From assembly GCA_946220775.1 (NCBI GenBank), contig CAMIFC010000042.1, positions 1-13,514 of the forward strand: a DNA stretch of 13,514 nt, in the 5' to 3' direction. The notes under the pieces are model-generated. The model was not told the origin of the DNA, made no database searches, and saw only the letters and a program-made list of their open reading frames with translations. The position numbers were made by a program, and so were the translations under genes. The DNA comes from an uncultured Corynebacterium sp. (lineage in GTDB: Bacteria > Actinomycetota > Actinomycetes > Mycobacteriales > Mycobacteriaceae). Positions within the stretch are counted from its first letter, which is position 1; each line of letters starts with the position of its first letter. Of this stretch, positions 1-7,221 are shown piece by piece.

Positions 1-474
1 GTGGCGCAGGCCGCCGTTGAAGCACAGCCATTGCGCGGAGCTCAGTGGGTTGCCGCGGGCGTCGCGCTCTTCTTCCATGATTCCGCGGGCTTGCATGAGG
101 TGGAATTCGGCGATGCGGCGGATCGCCCGTGCTGCGCGGTCGAGGCCGCGGCCGCTGACGTCCAACTTGATTTGGAAGGATACGTTCGTGCTGGTTGGGA
201 GGGGTTCGCGGACGGACAGGTAGTCATCGATCCACTGGTCGATGAGCCAGCTGGAGTGCTCGGCGTCTTGTTTTTCCGCGAATTTTCGCAGGGCCGTTTG
301 CAGCTCCGGGCCTTGATCTTCGCGGAAGTTCGCGATGGCCTTTTCAGTGTTTTCGAGCTCAGCTTCGTCGGATATAGCGCTGACGACAGTGCGCAAGCGT
401 TGAAGCGTGTCGTCGAGCTCCGGCACTGGGAGCGATTTCAGCTGGGCAGCATTAGAACTGGCAGTGTTCGACAT
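1..474 (-). CDS. Choline/carnitine O-acyltransferase family protein, N-terminal part (cut by window edge)
   Basis: The reverse strand is open for 158 codons from the ATG at 474-472 to the left edge, so the 3' end lies outside the window. After a short leader the protein has LPVPELDDTLQRL, then a helical stretch ending in SSWLIDQWIDDYLSVREPLP and, near residues 140-150, ARGNPLSSAQW. These match the N-terminal landmarks of carnitine/choline acyltransferases (the LPVPPL start, the W...W..aYL..R.P segment and the GxPLxxxQY-like segment). The family transfers acyl groups between CoA and carnitine or choline. The catalytic His and the C-terminal half are not visible, so neither activity nor substrate can be judged. 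No Shine-Dalgarno is well placed for the ATG at 474; a TAAACT hexamer 7 nt upstream suggests a leaderless transcript. An in-frame ATG at 498 would add eight residues. Family assignment is fairly secure; substrate is unknown. Confidence 0.8.
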   Translation of the reverse strand, partial: MSNTASSNAAQLKSLPVPELDDTLQRLRTVVSAISDEAELENTEKAIANFREDQGPELQTALRKFAEKQDAEHSSWLIDQWIDDYLSVREPLPTSTNVSFQIKLDVSGRGLDRAARAIRRIAEFHLMQARGIMEEERDARGNPLSSAQWLCFNGGLRH

Positions 475-481
475 GCGACAT

Positions 482-487
482 AGTTTA
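482..487 (-). promoter_or_regulatory. Putative -10 element for the acyltransferase gene (leaderless)
   Basis: Read on the minus strand this is TAAACT, followed by 7 nt and then the ATG at 474. This fits the corynebacterial TAnnnT -10 consensus with transcription starting at the A of the start codon. No clear -35 is seen. Inference from spacing only. Confidence 0.4.
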
Positions 488-532
488 ATGACCTTCATAG
501 CTTTATGTGCTGCTGAGGGTAGCGTTGGCGGG

Positions 533-1756
533 GTGAGTTTCAGCACGAGTGATTCTTCGGGTATTTCGTCGTCGCGCGTCCCGCGGGTTGTCGCCGATGT
601 CGACACCGGGATTGATGATGCGTTGGCGCTGGCTTTCCTGGCCGCGCAGCACCGCCAATCTGCCGTGAAGTTGCTGGTCACGACCGCGGCGGGCAATTGT
701 TCGGCGGTCGATGCGGCGCGGAACTCGGCGGAGATCCTGCGCGCGGTGTTGTCCCCCAATTCTTTTTCAGGACGCCAATCCGCCCACCCCAAACTGCCCC
801 ACCATTCCGTGGCAGTTGTTGCTGGTGCCCCGGCGCCACGAGTGCTGCCACTAGAGACGACACCAGAGACACACGGCCCTCGCGGCCTCGGGCACTGGAA
901 TCCTGAGCCGGGCGAGGCTGTGTCTGACCGCGTGGAACCCAGCGCGGAGCGGGCCGTTGCCGCGTGGCGGGCGCACCGCCCCACCCATCTGCTGGTGTGC
1001 GGGCCGGCGACGAACCTGGCTTATGCCGTCGAACACCACCCGGAGGTGCTGGCCGGATGCCAGGTCGCGATCATGGCTGGTGCATTCGGGTACCCGGGCA
1101 ACACGACTCCAACCGCTGAATGGAACGCCTGGGTCGACCCGCACGCCCTGCACTACGCGTTGGTGAATTGGCCAGGCAACGCGCCGAAACCGCTGATCGT
1201 GCCGCTTAATGTAACGGAGCAGGTGCTGCTCACACCCGACCGGCTGAACCAGTGGCTGGACACCCTCGGCGGGGTCCAGGCCGACACCGCGCCGGGTGCG
1301 CCGGGCGCCGCGCCAGGTGTCGTGCCAGGTGACGCCACGGGCAACGCGCCGGGCGCCACCCAAGACACCGCGTCGGGCGCTGCGCTGGCATCGATCCTGG
1401 AGCCAGCGGTGCGCTTCTACTTCGAGTTCCACGAGAAAGTCGGAGTGGGCTACCAAGCCCAGATCCACGACCTCGCCGCAGCGATGGTGCTGCTGGATGA
1501 AGCCCTCAACCTCCAGCTCGAATGGAGTGCCACGGAATACCACGTGGCGGTCGAGGCGGACTCGCCACTGACTCGCGGGACAACACTCGCCTTCGACCCG
1601 CACCCTCCTGTGACACCCGATGACGGGCCCCTGGCAATTGTTCGCGAAGCGAACGCGCGGGTGGTTGATGGGCTGGAACCGGGTGGCGTCCTGAAAAAAA
1701 TGGGGGAGACGCTGGCCACGGTCAACATGGACGATCGAGGCGCAGCGGAAAACTAA
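533..1756 (+). CDS. Nucleoside hydrolase (inosine-uridine preferring family) with low-complexity insertion
   Basis: This is a 407-aa protein hydrolysing the N-glycosidic bond of nucleosides to base and ribose (salvage). Residues 22-29 read DVDTGIDD, the Ca2+- and ribose-binding Asp cluster of the family. Residues 157-203 carry GPATNLA, the MAGAFGYPGN stretch and AEWNAWVDP, the usual core motifs. IHD at 311-313 supplies the late His/Asp pair. The GTG at 533 is chosen because it follows GAGGG (515-519, spacing rather long at 13 nt) and leaves about 20 residues before the first motif; an ATG at 488 would overlap the promoter of the divergent gene. The protein is longer than the usual 300-330 aa for two reasons: an extra loop near residues 75-92 and an Ala/Pro/Gly-rich insertion at about 247-284. 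The 3' end overlaps the convergent methyltransferase by 4 nt. Family is secure; nucleoside preference is unknown. Confidence 0.85.
   Translation: MSFSTSDSSGISSSRVPRVVADVDTGIDDALALAFLAAQHRQSAVKLLVTTAAGNCSAVDAARNSAEILRAVLSPNSFSGRQSAHPKLPHHSVAVVAGAPAPRVLPLETTPETHGPRGLGHWNPEPGEAVSDRVEPSAERAVAAWRAHRPTHLLVCGPATNLAYAVEHHPEVLAGCQVAIMAGAFGYPGNTTPTAEWNAWVDPHALHYALVNWPGNAPKPLIVPLNVTEQVLLTPDRLNQWLDTLGGVQADTAPGAPGAAPGVVPGDATGNAPGATQDTASGAALASILEPAVRFYFEFHEKVGVGYQAQIHDLAAAMVLLDEALNLQLEWSATEYHVAVEADSPLTRGTTLAFDPHPPVTPDDGPLAIVREANARVVDGLEPGGVLKKMGETLATVNMDDRGAAEN
757..777 (+). repeat. Best copy of a dispersed T-tract + GGACGCCA motif (12 sites in the window)
   Basis: This copy has a run of T, then CA, then GGACGCCA (octamer at 770-777). 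The same octamer occurs on the plus strand at 770, 2905, 6061, 7288, 8724, 9637, 11708 and 13352, and on the minus strand at 1684-1691, 5610-5617, 7672-7679 and 8260-8267. Most copies have a T-rich tract just 5' of the octamer and C-rich sequence 3' of it. The copies lie in different reading frames, in coding and non-coding DNA, and on both strands, so this is a DNA-level pattern rather than a protein motif. Its function is unknown. Confidence 0.55.
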
Positions 1757-2493
1757 ATGGCCTGGTCAGAGCGGTGAGCGACGAACACGCCGTCCTGGAG
1801 GGTGGCGGCCGCACCATCGGGACCGACGGCGGCGCGGGACACGATCTCGGCGCGGTGGACCGTCCACTCCGTTTCGGAAAGCTGCAGCGTATTCAGCTCA
1901 TCCTCGGGGGTGACGCCGGCGAAAGCATCGTCGCCGACCCACTCCGGGGCCTCCGCGTGGCTGACGGCAACCAGGTAGCCGCCGGGAGTGACCAACTCGA
2001 TGGCGTCGCGGAGGAGCTGATCGCGATTGAAGGTGCCCATGTTCGGCTTGGAGTGCAGGAAGCTCGCGGTGATGAGGTCGAAAGTCAGACCTTCCTTACG
2101 CGCATTACGGAGCTATTCGTGCAGGTCAGCCGTGATGAAGGTGGTGTCCTCGGCGTGGTTGCGCTCCGCGGTGGCCTCGGTGGCACGGCGGGTGGCGGTG
2201 GCGGAAATGTCCACGCCCGTGACCTTCAGGCCGAGCTGCGCCAGCCAGATTGCGTCGGCACCCTCGCCGCTGCCGAGGTTGAGCGCGGTGCCGTTGGGGA
2301 GGGTATTGTGGACGTCGAGATTCTCGATCGTGGTTTGGAACGTGGGGTTGACCTTGCCGGACCAGACACCATCGCTTTCTGCGTAGCGGGACTCCCAGCT
2401 ATCGGCGAGGGAGTTGGTTGGGGAGGCTGGGGCGGTGGCGTCGGTGGTGGTTTCCTGGGTGGTTTCAGAACTGACTTGGTTTTCGGTGCTCAT
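1753..2493 (-). pseudogene. Class I SAM-dependent methyltransferase interrupted by an in-frame TAG
   Basis: One reverse frame runs from the ATG at 2493 to TAG at 1753 and is broken only by TAG at 2115-2113 (codon 127 of 247). The first part has a Thr/Ser-rich N-terminus, then WESRYAESDGVWSGKVNP, then motif I as LNLGSGEGAD (71-80) and VTGVDIS with the acidic residue at 95. After the stop the same frame continues with FDLITASFLHS and a GGYLVAVSHAEAP strand, the expected second half of this fold. The family usually has D-x-G-C/x-G-x-G in motif I; here the Asp is Asn and the Cys is Ser, which suggests relaxed constraint. Possible readings are a recent nonsense mutation (TGG or CAG to TAG), a sequencing error, or readthrough. 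The substrate is not predictable. The 3' end overlaps the nucleoside hydrolase by 4 nt. An internal ATG at 2040 could only give a 95-aa C-terminal fragment without the SAM site. Confidence 0.75.
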
Positions 2494-2499
2494 GATGTA

Positions 2500-2505
2500 A
2501 GTCTA
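2500..2505 (-). promoter_or_regulatory. Putative -10 element of the methyltransferase gene (leaderless)
   Basis: The minus strand reads TAGACT, 6 nt before the ATG at 2493, with no Shine-Dalgarno between. This spacing fits a leaderless transcript. No -35 was recognised. Confidence 0.4.
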
Positions 2506-2552
2506 GCCATAGATTCATACTTAAATCAGCACAGAAAACCAGTGCCAGATAG

Positions 2553-2560
2553 TATAAAAT
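2553..2560 (+). promoter_or_regulatory. Putative -10 element of the S33 hydrolase gene
   Basis: TATAAAAT (2553-2560) contains a perfect TANAAT and lies in an AT-rich pocket of otherwise GC-rich DNA. It would start transcription near 2567, leaving a leader of about 33 nt that holds the GGAAGG ribosome site at 2585-2590. Confidence 0.5.
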
Positions 2561-2599
2561 ACGATTTTTCGGGTCGAGACAATTGGAAGGCAACAACGA

Positions 2600-4207
2600 A
2601 TGATGGCCAAGCGACTACTTGGGACGATCAGCGGGCTCGCCATAGCCGCCACTCTGATTCCGGCGTCCGTCGGAGGGGCAGCCGCCGAGCCGGGCTCCGG
2701 ACTGCAATGGGGCAAATGCCCCGCCGAGCAATTCACCGCCGAACGCGCCGAGTGCGCCACCTTCCAAGTCCCGATGGACTACTCGAAGCCCAAGGGTAAA
2801 AAAATCACACTCACCATGAGCCGCATCCCCGCCACCGGCGAAAAGCGCGGCGTCATCGCAGGCAACCCGGGTGGTCCCGGCGGCAGTGCTCTGGGTATGT
2901 TTTCGGACGCCAGCCGGCCCCACGAAACTGACGAAAGCCGAGTCAAGCTACCCGCTGAAGTCCAAAAGCACTATGACCAAATCGCGGTGCAGCCACGAGG
3001 CCTCGCGGATGGCGAAGCTCTGGAATGCAACTTCGGAATGATGGGGCTCAACCTCATTCCGGGCTTCGCCGCTGGCCTGTTCCGCGACCTGTGCAACTTC
3101 GAGCAGCCCGGCTACGCGGACCAGGTGACGACCCAGAATACGGCGCGCGACCTGGACTGGGCGCGCGCACTGCTGGGGGAGGACAAGCTCAGCCTCTACG
3201 GCGTGTCCTACGGCGGATTCCTGATGGGCACTTACGCCACCATGTTCCCGAACAAGGTTGACCGCTCCCTGATCGATAGCTCAGTGAGCCCGAAGGACGC
3301 CTGGTTCAAGGCCGGTCGTGACCGTGAGCCTTGGCGTCGAGACTCCTTGCACAACCTCTTCCAGTGGATCGCCGACCGCGACGACGAGTACCACCTGGGC
3401 AAGACGCCCCTGCAGGTCTACCAGCGGTGGGCAAAGGTGATTGACAAGGAAACCGGTGTTCCGGCGCAGGTCACGCCACCGCCAGCGCGGATTGGCGATC
3501 TCCCGGCTGGGCTGAAACCCCACGCTGATGTGGTCCTCCCGGCCGTGAACCAGGCTCTTCCTGGCGCGTGGCGGCTGGGCTCCGGAGTCGTGGCGGTGGC
3601 GAAGAACAAGTCTGGCGCGACGCTGATGTCCCCACTGTTCAATGTCACGTACTTCGGTGCACTGTACAACGAAGAGCTGCGCCCGATCGTCGCCGAATAC
3701 GTTCGCACGGGCAAGATGCCGGACATGCCGGGCGAGGAGCTCGGCCCCAACGGCCTGCCGGTCAACCCCATGACCGGCGAGGAAATGACCGAAGAGCAGA
3801 TGATGAAGCTGCTTGAACAGCAGATGTCCATGGCCACCGTCGAGCGTTCAATTGTCTGCAATGACAATGCGACGCCAGTCCGTCCCGACCTACTCCCCAA
3901 ACTATGGGCCGATCGGTTGACCGGAGGTGATGTGATCAGCGTGATCGAGAACGGCATTGGCTCCGGCGAGATGTGTGCTGGCTGGCCGCTGCCGCGCCCG
4001 GGTCGACCAATTGATGGCTCCGGCCTGGCGGTGAAGCCGCTGCACCTGGGCTTCGACCATGACTCCGCGGTCACCGGCAACGCGCTGTGGGAGATGCGCG
4101 ATGCGCTTGGTGGCGAGGCCATCCAGCTGCCGGGCTACGCACACGGCGTGATGATCTCCGCACCTGACAAGGTCAAGGATCGTGTGACGGACTACTTCTT
4201 GAAGTAG
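2600..4207 (+). CDS. Secreted alpha/beta hydrolase, S33/tripeptidyl-aminopeptidase (Tap/SlpD-type) family
   Basis: A 535-aa exported protein. Residues 3-30 form a classical signal peptide: AKR, a hydrophobic core, then an AAA end for signal peptidase I. NPGGPGGSA (89-97) is the family's oxyanion loop. GVSYGG (201-206) is the nucleophile elbow with Ser203. The Asp is probably in FDHD near 486-488, and HGVM places the catalytic His at 515, with a TAP-like C-terminal domain. Family members are secreted amino- or tripeptidyl-peptidases or esterases acting on peptides or envelope substrates. Oddities: the strand before the nucleophile reads IAVQPRG, where FDPRG is usual, and the segment at 98-118 is an extra polar loop. 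GGAAGG at 2585-2590 supports the ATG at 2600; the adjacent ATG at 2603 is equally possible. The gene stands alone between a divergent methyltransferase and convergent metE. Family assignment is strong; substrate is unknown. Confidence 0.87.
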   Translation: MMAKRLLGTISGLAIAATLIPASVGGAAAEPGSGLQWGKCPAEQFTAERAECATFQVPMDYSKPKGKKITLTMSRIPATGEKRGVIAGNPGGPGGSALGMFSDASRPHETDESRVKLPAEVQKHYDQIAVQPRGLADGEALECNFGMMGLNLIPGFAAGLFRDLCNFEQPGYADQVTTQNTARDLDWARALLGEDKLSLYGVSYGGFLMGTYATMFPNKVDRSLIDSSVSPKDAWFKAGRDREPWRRDSLHNLFQWIADRDDEYHLGKTPLQVYQRWAKVIDKETGVPAQVTPPPARIGDLPAGLKPHADVVLPAVNQALPGAWRLGSGVVAVAKNKSGATLMSPLFNVTYFGALYNEELRPIVAEYVRTGKMPDMPGEELGPNGLPVNPMTGEEMTEEQMMKLLEQQMSMATVERSIVCNDNATPVRPDLLPKLWADRLTGGDVISVIENGIGSGEMCAGWPLPRPGRPIDGSGLAVKPLHLGFDHDSAVTGNALWEMRDALGGEAIQLPGYAHGVMISAPDKVKDRVTDYFLK

Positions 4208-4420
4208 TCGGTGGTTGCCAGTGGTGCGGTGGGGGGCTGCTGGCCGGTGCTGTCGGTGGTGCCGGTGAGGTGAGGTGCGGGTGGTGCCGGTGGGGTGGGG
4301 TGCCGTTGCGGCGTCGCCCCACGGATTGCGTTGCCCCACGACCTGCGCCGTTGCCGCGGGTCGCTGGCCGGCACCGGCGACGCTGCGGGCTGGTGCCGGT
4401 GTCGGCTTCACCCCCTCTGA
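4208..4420. other. G/T-rich gene-free spacer after the hydrolase gene
   Basis: No convincing gene. From about 4208 to 4315 the plus strand is strongly G- and T-rich, built from loose repeats of GGTGCCGGTG and GGTGGGG, with few A residues. Open frames here are low-complexity and lack ribosome sites. The stretch may be simple-sequence drift between convergent genes or an inefficient termination zone. Confidence 0.5.
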
Positions 4421-4447
4421 ACTGGGGGCTTCCTTACTTCCCCCAGT
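4421..4447. terminator. Hairpin downstream of the hydrolase gene, possible terminator
   Basis: ACTGGGGG (4421-4428) and CCCCCAGT (4440-4447) form a perfect 8-bp inverted repeat with an 11-nt pyrimidine-rich loop. There is no U-tract after it on either strand, so intrinsic termination is uncertain. It lies over 200 bp past the hydrolase stop. Confidence 0.3.
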
Positions 4448-4469
4448 AGATACCGTTAGGGGCTGCCCC

Positions 4470-4554
4470 GAGCACACCTGTAAAGTTAGCTGACATTTTC
4501 ACCGGTTTTGGGCGCTCAAACCGCCTTGTTTGTCAGCTAACTTTACATAGGGGG
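4470..4554. repeat. Palindromic intergenic repeat, copy 1
   Basis: An 85-bp unit with perfect 17-bp terminal arms: TGTAAAGTTAGCTGACA at 4479-4495 and its reverse complement at 4531-4547. The 35-nt centre carries a smaller inverted repeat (CGGTTT ... AAACCG). It differs from copy 2 (4740-4822) by three substitutions and a 2-nt indel. Flanking sequences differ beyond GAGCAC on the left and five G on the right, which marks the ends. It has no coding capacity. It could be a MITE-like or REP-like element, or a bidirectional structure between the convergent hydrolase and metE genes. Confidence 0.8.
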
Positions 4555-4704
4555 ATTGGTGGCTGCCGTCGGACCACAATTGCACCGGTGCGTTGGTGGG
4601 AGAGGTCGGCGCTCATGTGCTTGATGTGCTAGACGAGACGGATGGGGACGATGTGGCTCGTGTGGTGGGTGTTAGTGGGCGATGGCGGGCGTTGGCGGGG
4701 GCGC

Positions 4705-4740
4705 CCAGAGCGCCCGAGGGGATCCAGAGCGCCCAGAGGG
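4705..4740 (+). repeat. Short imperfect tandem repeat
   Basis: Two consecutive versions of CCAGAGCGCCC followed by a G/A-rich end (4705-4720 and 4724-4740) lie immediately before palindromic repeat copy 2. The 4555-4704 stretch before it shows no gene or other structure I can name. Confidence 0.45.
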
Positions 4741-4822
4741 AGCACCTGTAAAGTTAGCTGATATTTTCACCCGTTTTAGGCGCTCAAACCGCCTTGTTTG
4801 TCAGCTAACTTTACATAGGGGG
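4740..4822. repeat. Palindromic intergenic repeat, copy 2
   Basis: An 83-bp unit in the same orientation as copy 1, 270 bp further on. Arms are at 4747-4763 and 4799-4815. The left arm has C changed to T (TGATA instead of TGACA), which would give a G-U pair in RNA, so folding is preserved. Directly after it, 4821-4834 is another small palindrome (GGCCT, 4-nt loop, AGGCC). The nearly identical sequence indicates recent duplication or gene conversion. Confidence 0.8.
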
Positions 4823-4844
4823 CCTTTGTAGGCCACTGGGGTGT

Positions 4845-4865
4845 GTGCCGGGCCCCAACCGGCAC
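4845..4865. terminator. Hairpin downstream of metE, possible terminator
   Basis: GTGCCGG (4845-4851) and CCGGCAC (4859-4865) form a perfect 7-bp stem with a 7-nt loop, 74 bp past the metE stop. No U-run follows in the metE direction. It may work as a U-less terminator, possibly together with the adjacent palindromic repeat. Confidence 0.3.
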
Positions 4866-4938
4866 CATATTCGCGCGATACGGGGGTAAAAGGCCGCCCA
4901 CCAACCCGAGCACCCCAACCCGGGTAAACCCCTACTAC

Positions 4939-7221
4939 CTAAGCCCCAACCCGTGCCTTCTTAGCGGCGGCGACCAGCACTTCGAGGCTGGCGGTGGTCT
5001 CCTTCCAGCCACGGGTCTTCAGGCCACAGTCGGGGTTGACCCACAGCAGGTCGGGGTCGACGTTGGCGAGCGCGTCGGAGAGCAGCTGGTCAACTTCCTC
5101 CTGCTTGGGCACGCGTGGCGAGTGGATGTCCCACACACCAGGGCCGACACCCAGGTCGTAGCCCGCGTCGTGCAGTGCGGCGAGCACCTGCATGCCGTTG
5201 CGGGCTGCTTCGATGGAGGTGACGTCCGCGTCGAGGTCGCCAACAGTGCCGATGAGCTCATTGAACTCCGAGTAGCACATGTGCGTGTGGATTTGCGTCT
5301 TCGCTTCAACGCCCGAGGTCGCCAAGCGGAAGGCGCCGACAGCCCACTTCAGGTAGGCCGGCTGGTCTGCTTCCTTCAGTGGCAGCAGCTCGCGGATGGC
5401 GGGCTCGTCGACCTGGATGACCTTCGCACCAGCGTCGACGAGGTCGCTGGTCTCGTCGCGCAGGGCCAGCGCCACCTGGTCGGCGGTGTCGCCGAGTGGC
5501 TGGTCATCACGGACGAAGGACCATGCGAGCATCGTGACTGGGCCGGTGAGCATGCCCTTCACTGGCTTGTCGGTCAACTTCTGGGCTTCCTTGAACCAAG
5601 ATACGGTCATGGCGTCCGGACGGCGAACGTCGCCGAACAGGATTGGCGGACGGACGCAGCGGGAACCGTACGACTGAACCCACGCGTGCTCGGTGGAGTG
5701 GTAGCCCTCGAGCTGCTCGGAGAAGTACTGAACCATGTCGTTGCGCTCTGGTTCGCCGTGGACGAGCACGTCGAGACCGAGGTCTTCTTGGCGCTTGATG
5801 ACGTCTGCGATTTCGTCGATCATGGCCTGGTTGTACTGCTCTTCGGTGAGCTCACTCTTGCGCAGCGCGGCGCGTGCCTGGCGGATTTGGGTGGTCTGCG
5901 GGAAGGAGCCGATCGTCGTGGTTGGCAGTGGTGGCAGGTTCAGTTCTGCCTTCTGCGCGGCGCGGCGTTCTTCGATGTCGCCGCGGTGGCGGTCGGCTTC
6001 GGTGATTTTCGCGGTGCGCTCGCGGACCTCGGCGTTGTGCGTCAGTTCGGAAGTCTTTCGGGACGCCACTGCCTCACGCGATGCGGCCAGCGCCTTCGTG
6101 TCTTCCTCGGTCTCTTGGCCGCGCAGTGCGCGGGAGAGGAGTGCGACTTCTTGGATCTTCTCTGCACCGAATGCGAGCCAGCTGCGCAGTTCGTCGCTCA
6201 GCGTGGTTTCGCGGTCGAGGGTGTATGGCACGTGCAGCAGGGATGCGGAGGTGGAGACTGCGACTGGGCCGCGGGCGGCGAGGGCCTTCAGGGTGTCCAG
6301 CGCGGCGTCCAGGTCGGTGCGCCAGATGTTGCGTCCATCGACGACGCCAACGACCAGCAGTTCTTCACCAGTCCAGCTTGGCAGTTCCTTGCCGCCAGCG
6401 ATGGTGTCTACACCGAAGGCGTCGACACCGGTGCCGGTGAGGGTCTTGACGGCGAGGTCGCCGTCACCGTAGTAGGTCTGGACCAGTAGCTTCAGGCCCT
6501 TGTCGTGGGCGACGTCGGCGAGCTTGCGGTAGCCAGCCTTAACGCGGGACAGCAGTGCTGGGTCCACGTCGGTGACGAAGTATGGCTCGTCGAGCTGGAT
6601 CCAGGTGACGCCGCGGTCTGCGATGCGTGGCAGTAGGCGGGCGTAGGTCTCGAAGAGGGCTTCGAGGTGGTCCAGTGGGTTGGAGCCGTCGGTGGTGCGG
6701 GACAGTGCGAGGTAGGTCAGTGGGCCAACGAGCACTGGGCGGACCTTGTTGCCGTGGCGGTTGACCTGGTCGCGGATGTCTTCCAGCCAGGCGCCGTCTT
6801 CGAGGCGGAACTCCTGGTCTTTGGACAGCTCGGGGACGATGTAGTGGTAGTTCGTGTTGAACCACTTCGTCATTGCGGATGCTGGCAGTTCGGCGGTGCC
6901 GCGGGCGGCTGCGAAGAGGCGGTCGATGAACGGTGGCAGGCCATCGTTTTCGTGGTCGTCGATGTTGGTGACGCGCTCTGGCAGGGCGCCCAGTAGGGCG
7001 GAGGTGTCGAGCACGGCGTCGTAGAAGGAGTGTCCCTGGAATGGTGCGGAGTCTAGGCCCGCGTCGACCAGCTGGTCGGTGTAGTCGTTGACCAGGCGGG
7101 TGGCGGTGGAGGCCAGTGCGCGGCCGGTGGAGTGGTCGCGCCAGTAGGTTTCGAGGGCCTTCTTGAGCTCACGATCAGGTCCGATGCGTGGGACCCCGGC
7201 GGTGGTTGCGTGGAAAGTCAT
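4939..7221 (-). CDS. metE: 5-methyltetrahydropteroyltriglutamate-homocysteine S-methyltransferase (cobalamin-independent methionine synthase)
   Basis: A 760-aa cytoplasmic enzyme that makes the last step of methionine synthesis, moving the methyl group of methyl-tetrahydrofolate polyglutamate to homocysteine without B12. The zinc ligands are visible: His647 and Cys649 in THMCYSE, Glu671 in TSIEAARNG and Cys732 in NPDCGLKTRGW. All are shifted by exactly six from the E. coli positions 641, 643, 665 and 726. Length matches the family (about 755). The start MTFHATT at 7221 is supported by AAAGGA six nt upstream; the frame stays open for 44 further codons upstream, but that part lies in the leader and has no family-like sequence. 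A McbR-like operator and a structured leader precede it. It is convergent with the S33 hydrolase and divergent from the ECF operon. Function is essentially certain. Confidence 0.97.
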   Translation of the reverse strand: MTFHATTAGVPRIGPDRELKKALETYWRDHSTGRALASTATRLVNDYTDQLVDAGLDSAPFQGHSFYDAVLDTSALLGALPERVTNIDDHENDGLPPFIDRLFAAARGTAELPASAMTKWFNTNYHYIVPELSKDQEFRLEDGAWLEDIRDQVNRHGNKVRPVLVGPLTYLALSRTTDGSNPLDHLEALFETYARLLPRIADRGVTWIQLDEPYFVTDVDPALLSRVKAGYRKLADVAHDKGLKLLVQTYYGDGDLAVKTLTGTGVDAFGVDTIAGGKELPSWTGEELLVVGVVDGRNIWRTDLDAALDTLKALAARGPVAVSTSASLLHVPYTLDRETTLSDELRSWLAFGAEKIQEVALLSRALRGQETEEDTKALAASREAVASRKTSELTHNAEVRERTAKITEADRHRGDIEERRAAQKAELNLPPLPTTTIGSFPQTTQIRQARAALRKSELTEEQYNQAMIDEIADVIKRQEDLGLDVLVHGEPERNDMVQYFSEQLEGYHSTEHAWVQSYGSRCVRPPILFGDVRRPDAMTVSWFKEAQKLTDKPVKGMLTGPVTMLAWSFVRDDQPLGDTADQVALALRDETSDLVDAGAKVIQVDEPAIRELLPLKEADQPAYLKWAVGAFRLATSGVEAKTQIHTHMCYSEFNELIGTVGDLDADVTSIEAARNGMQVLAALHDAGYDLGVGPGVWDIHSPRVPKQEEVDQLLSDALANVDPDLLWVNPDCGLKTRGWKETTASLEVLVAAAKKARVGA

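Noticed and set aside
1..483. 160-codon plus-strand frame starting at the window edge
   Set aside because: The reverse strand encodes clear carnitine acyltransferase motifs over the same bases; the plus frame shows no family features.
1774..2799. 341-codon plus-strand open frame over the methyltransferase and the start of the hydrolase
   Set aside because: It is antisense to a recognisable methyltransferase, runs through the hydrolase promoter and signal peptide, and its product is low-complexity Gly/Val-rich sequence.
4275..4493. 72-codon plus-strand frame in the convergent spacer
   Set aside because: It is low-complexity, runs into the palindromic repeat, and has no ribosome site or family likeness.
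4479..4497. DtxR iron box in the palindromic repeat
   Set aside because: AAGTTAGCTGACA is only loosely like TTAGGTTAGSCTAACCTAA, and the position between two gene ends is wrong for an operator.
4843..6489. 548-codon plus-strand open frame
   Set aside because: It lies antisense inside metE, whose zinc ligands and full length are unambiguous. Long antisense frames are expected in GC-rich codon usage, and the translation resembles no family.
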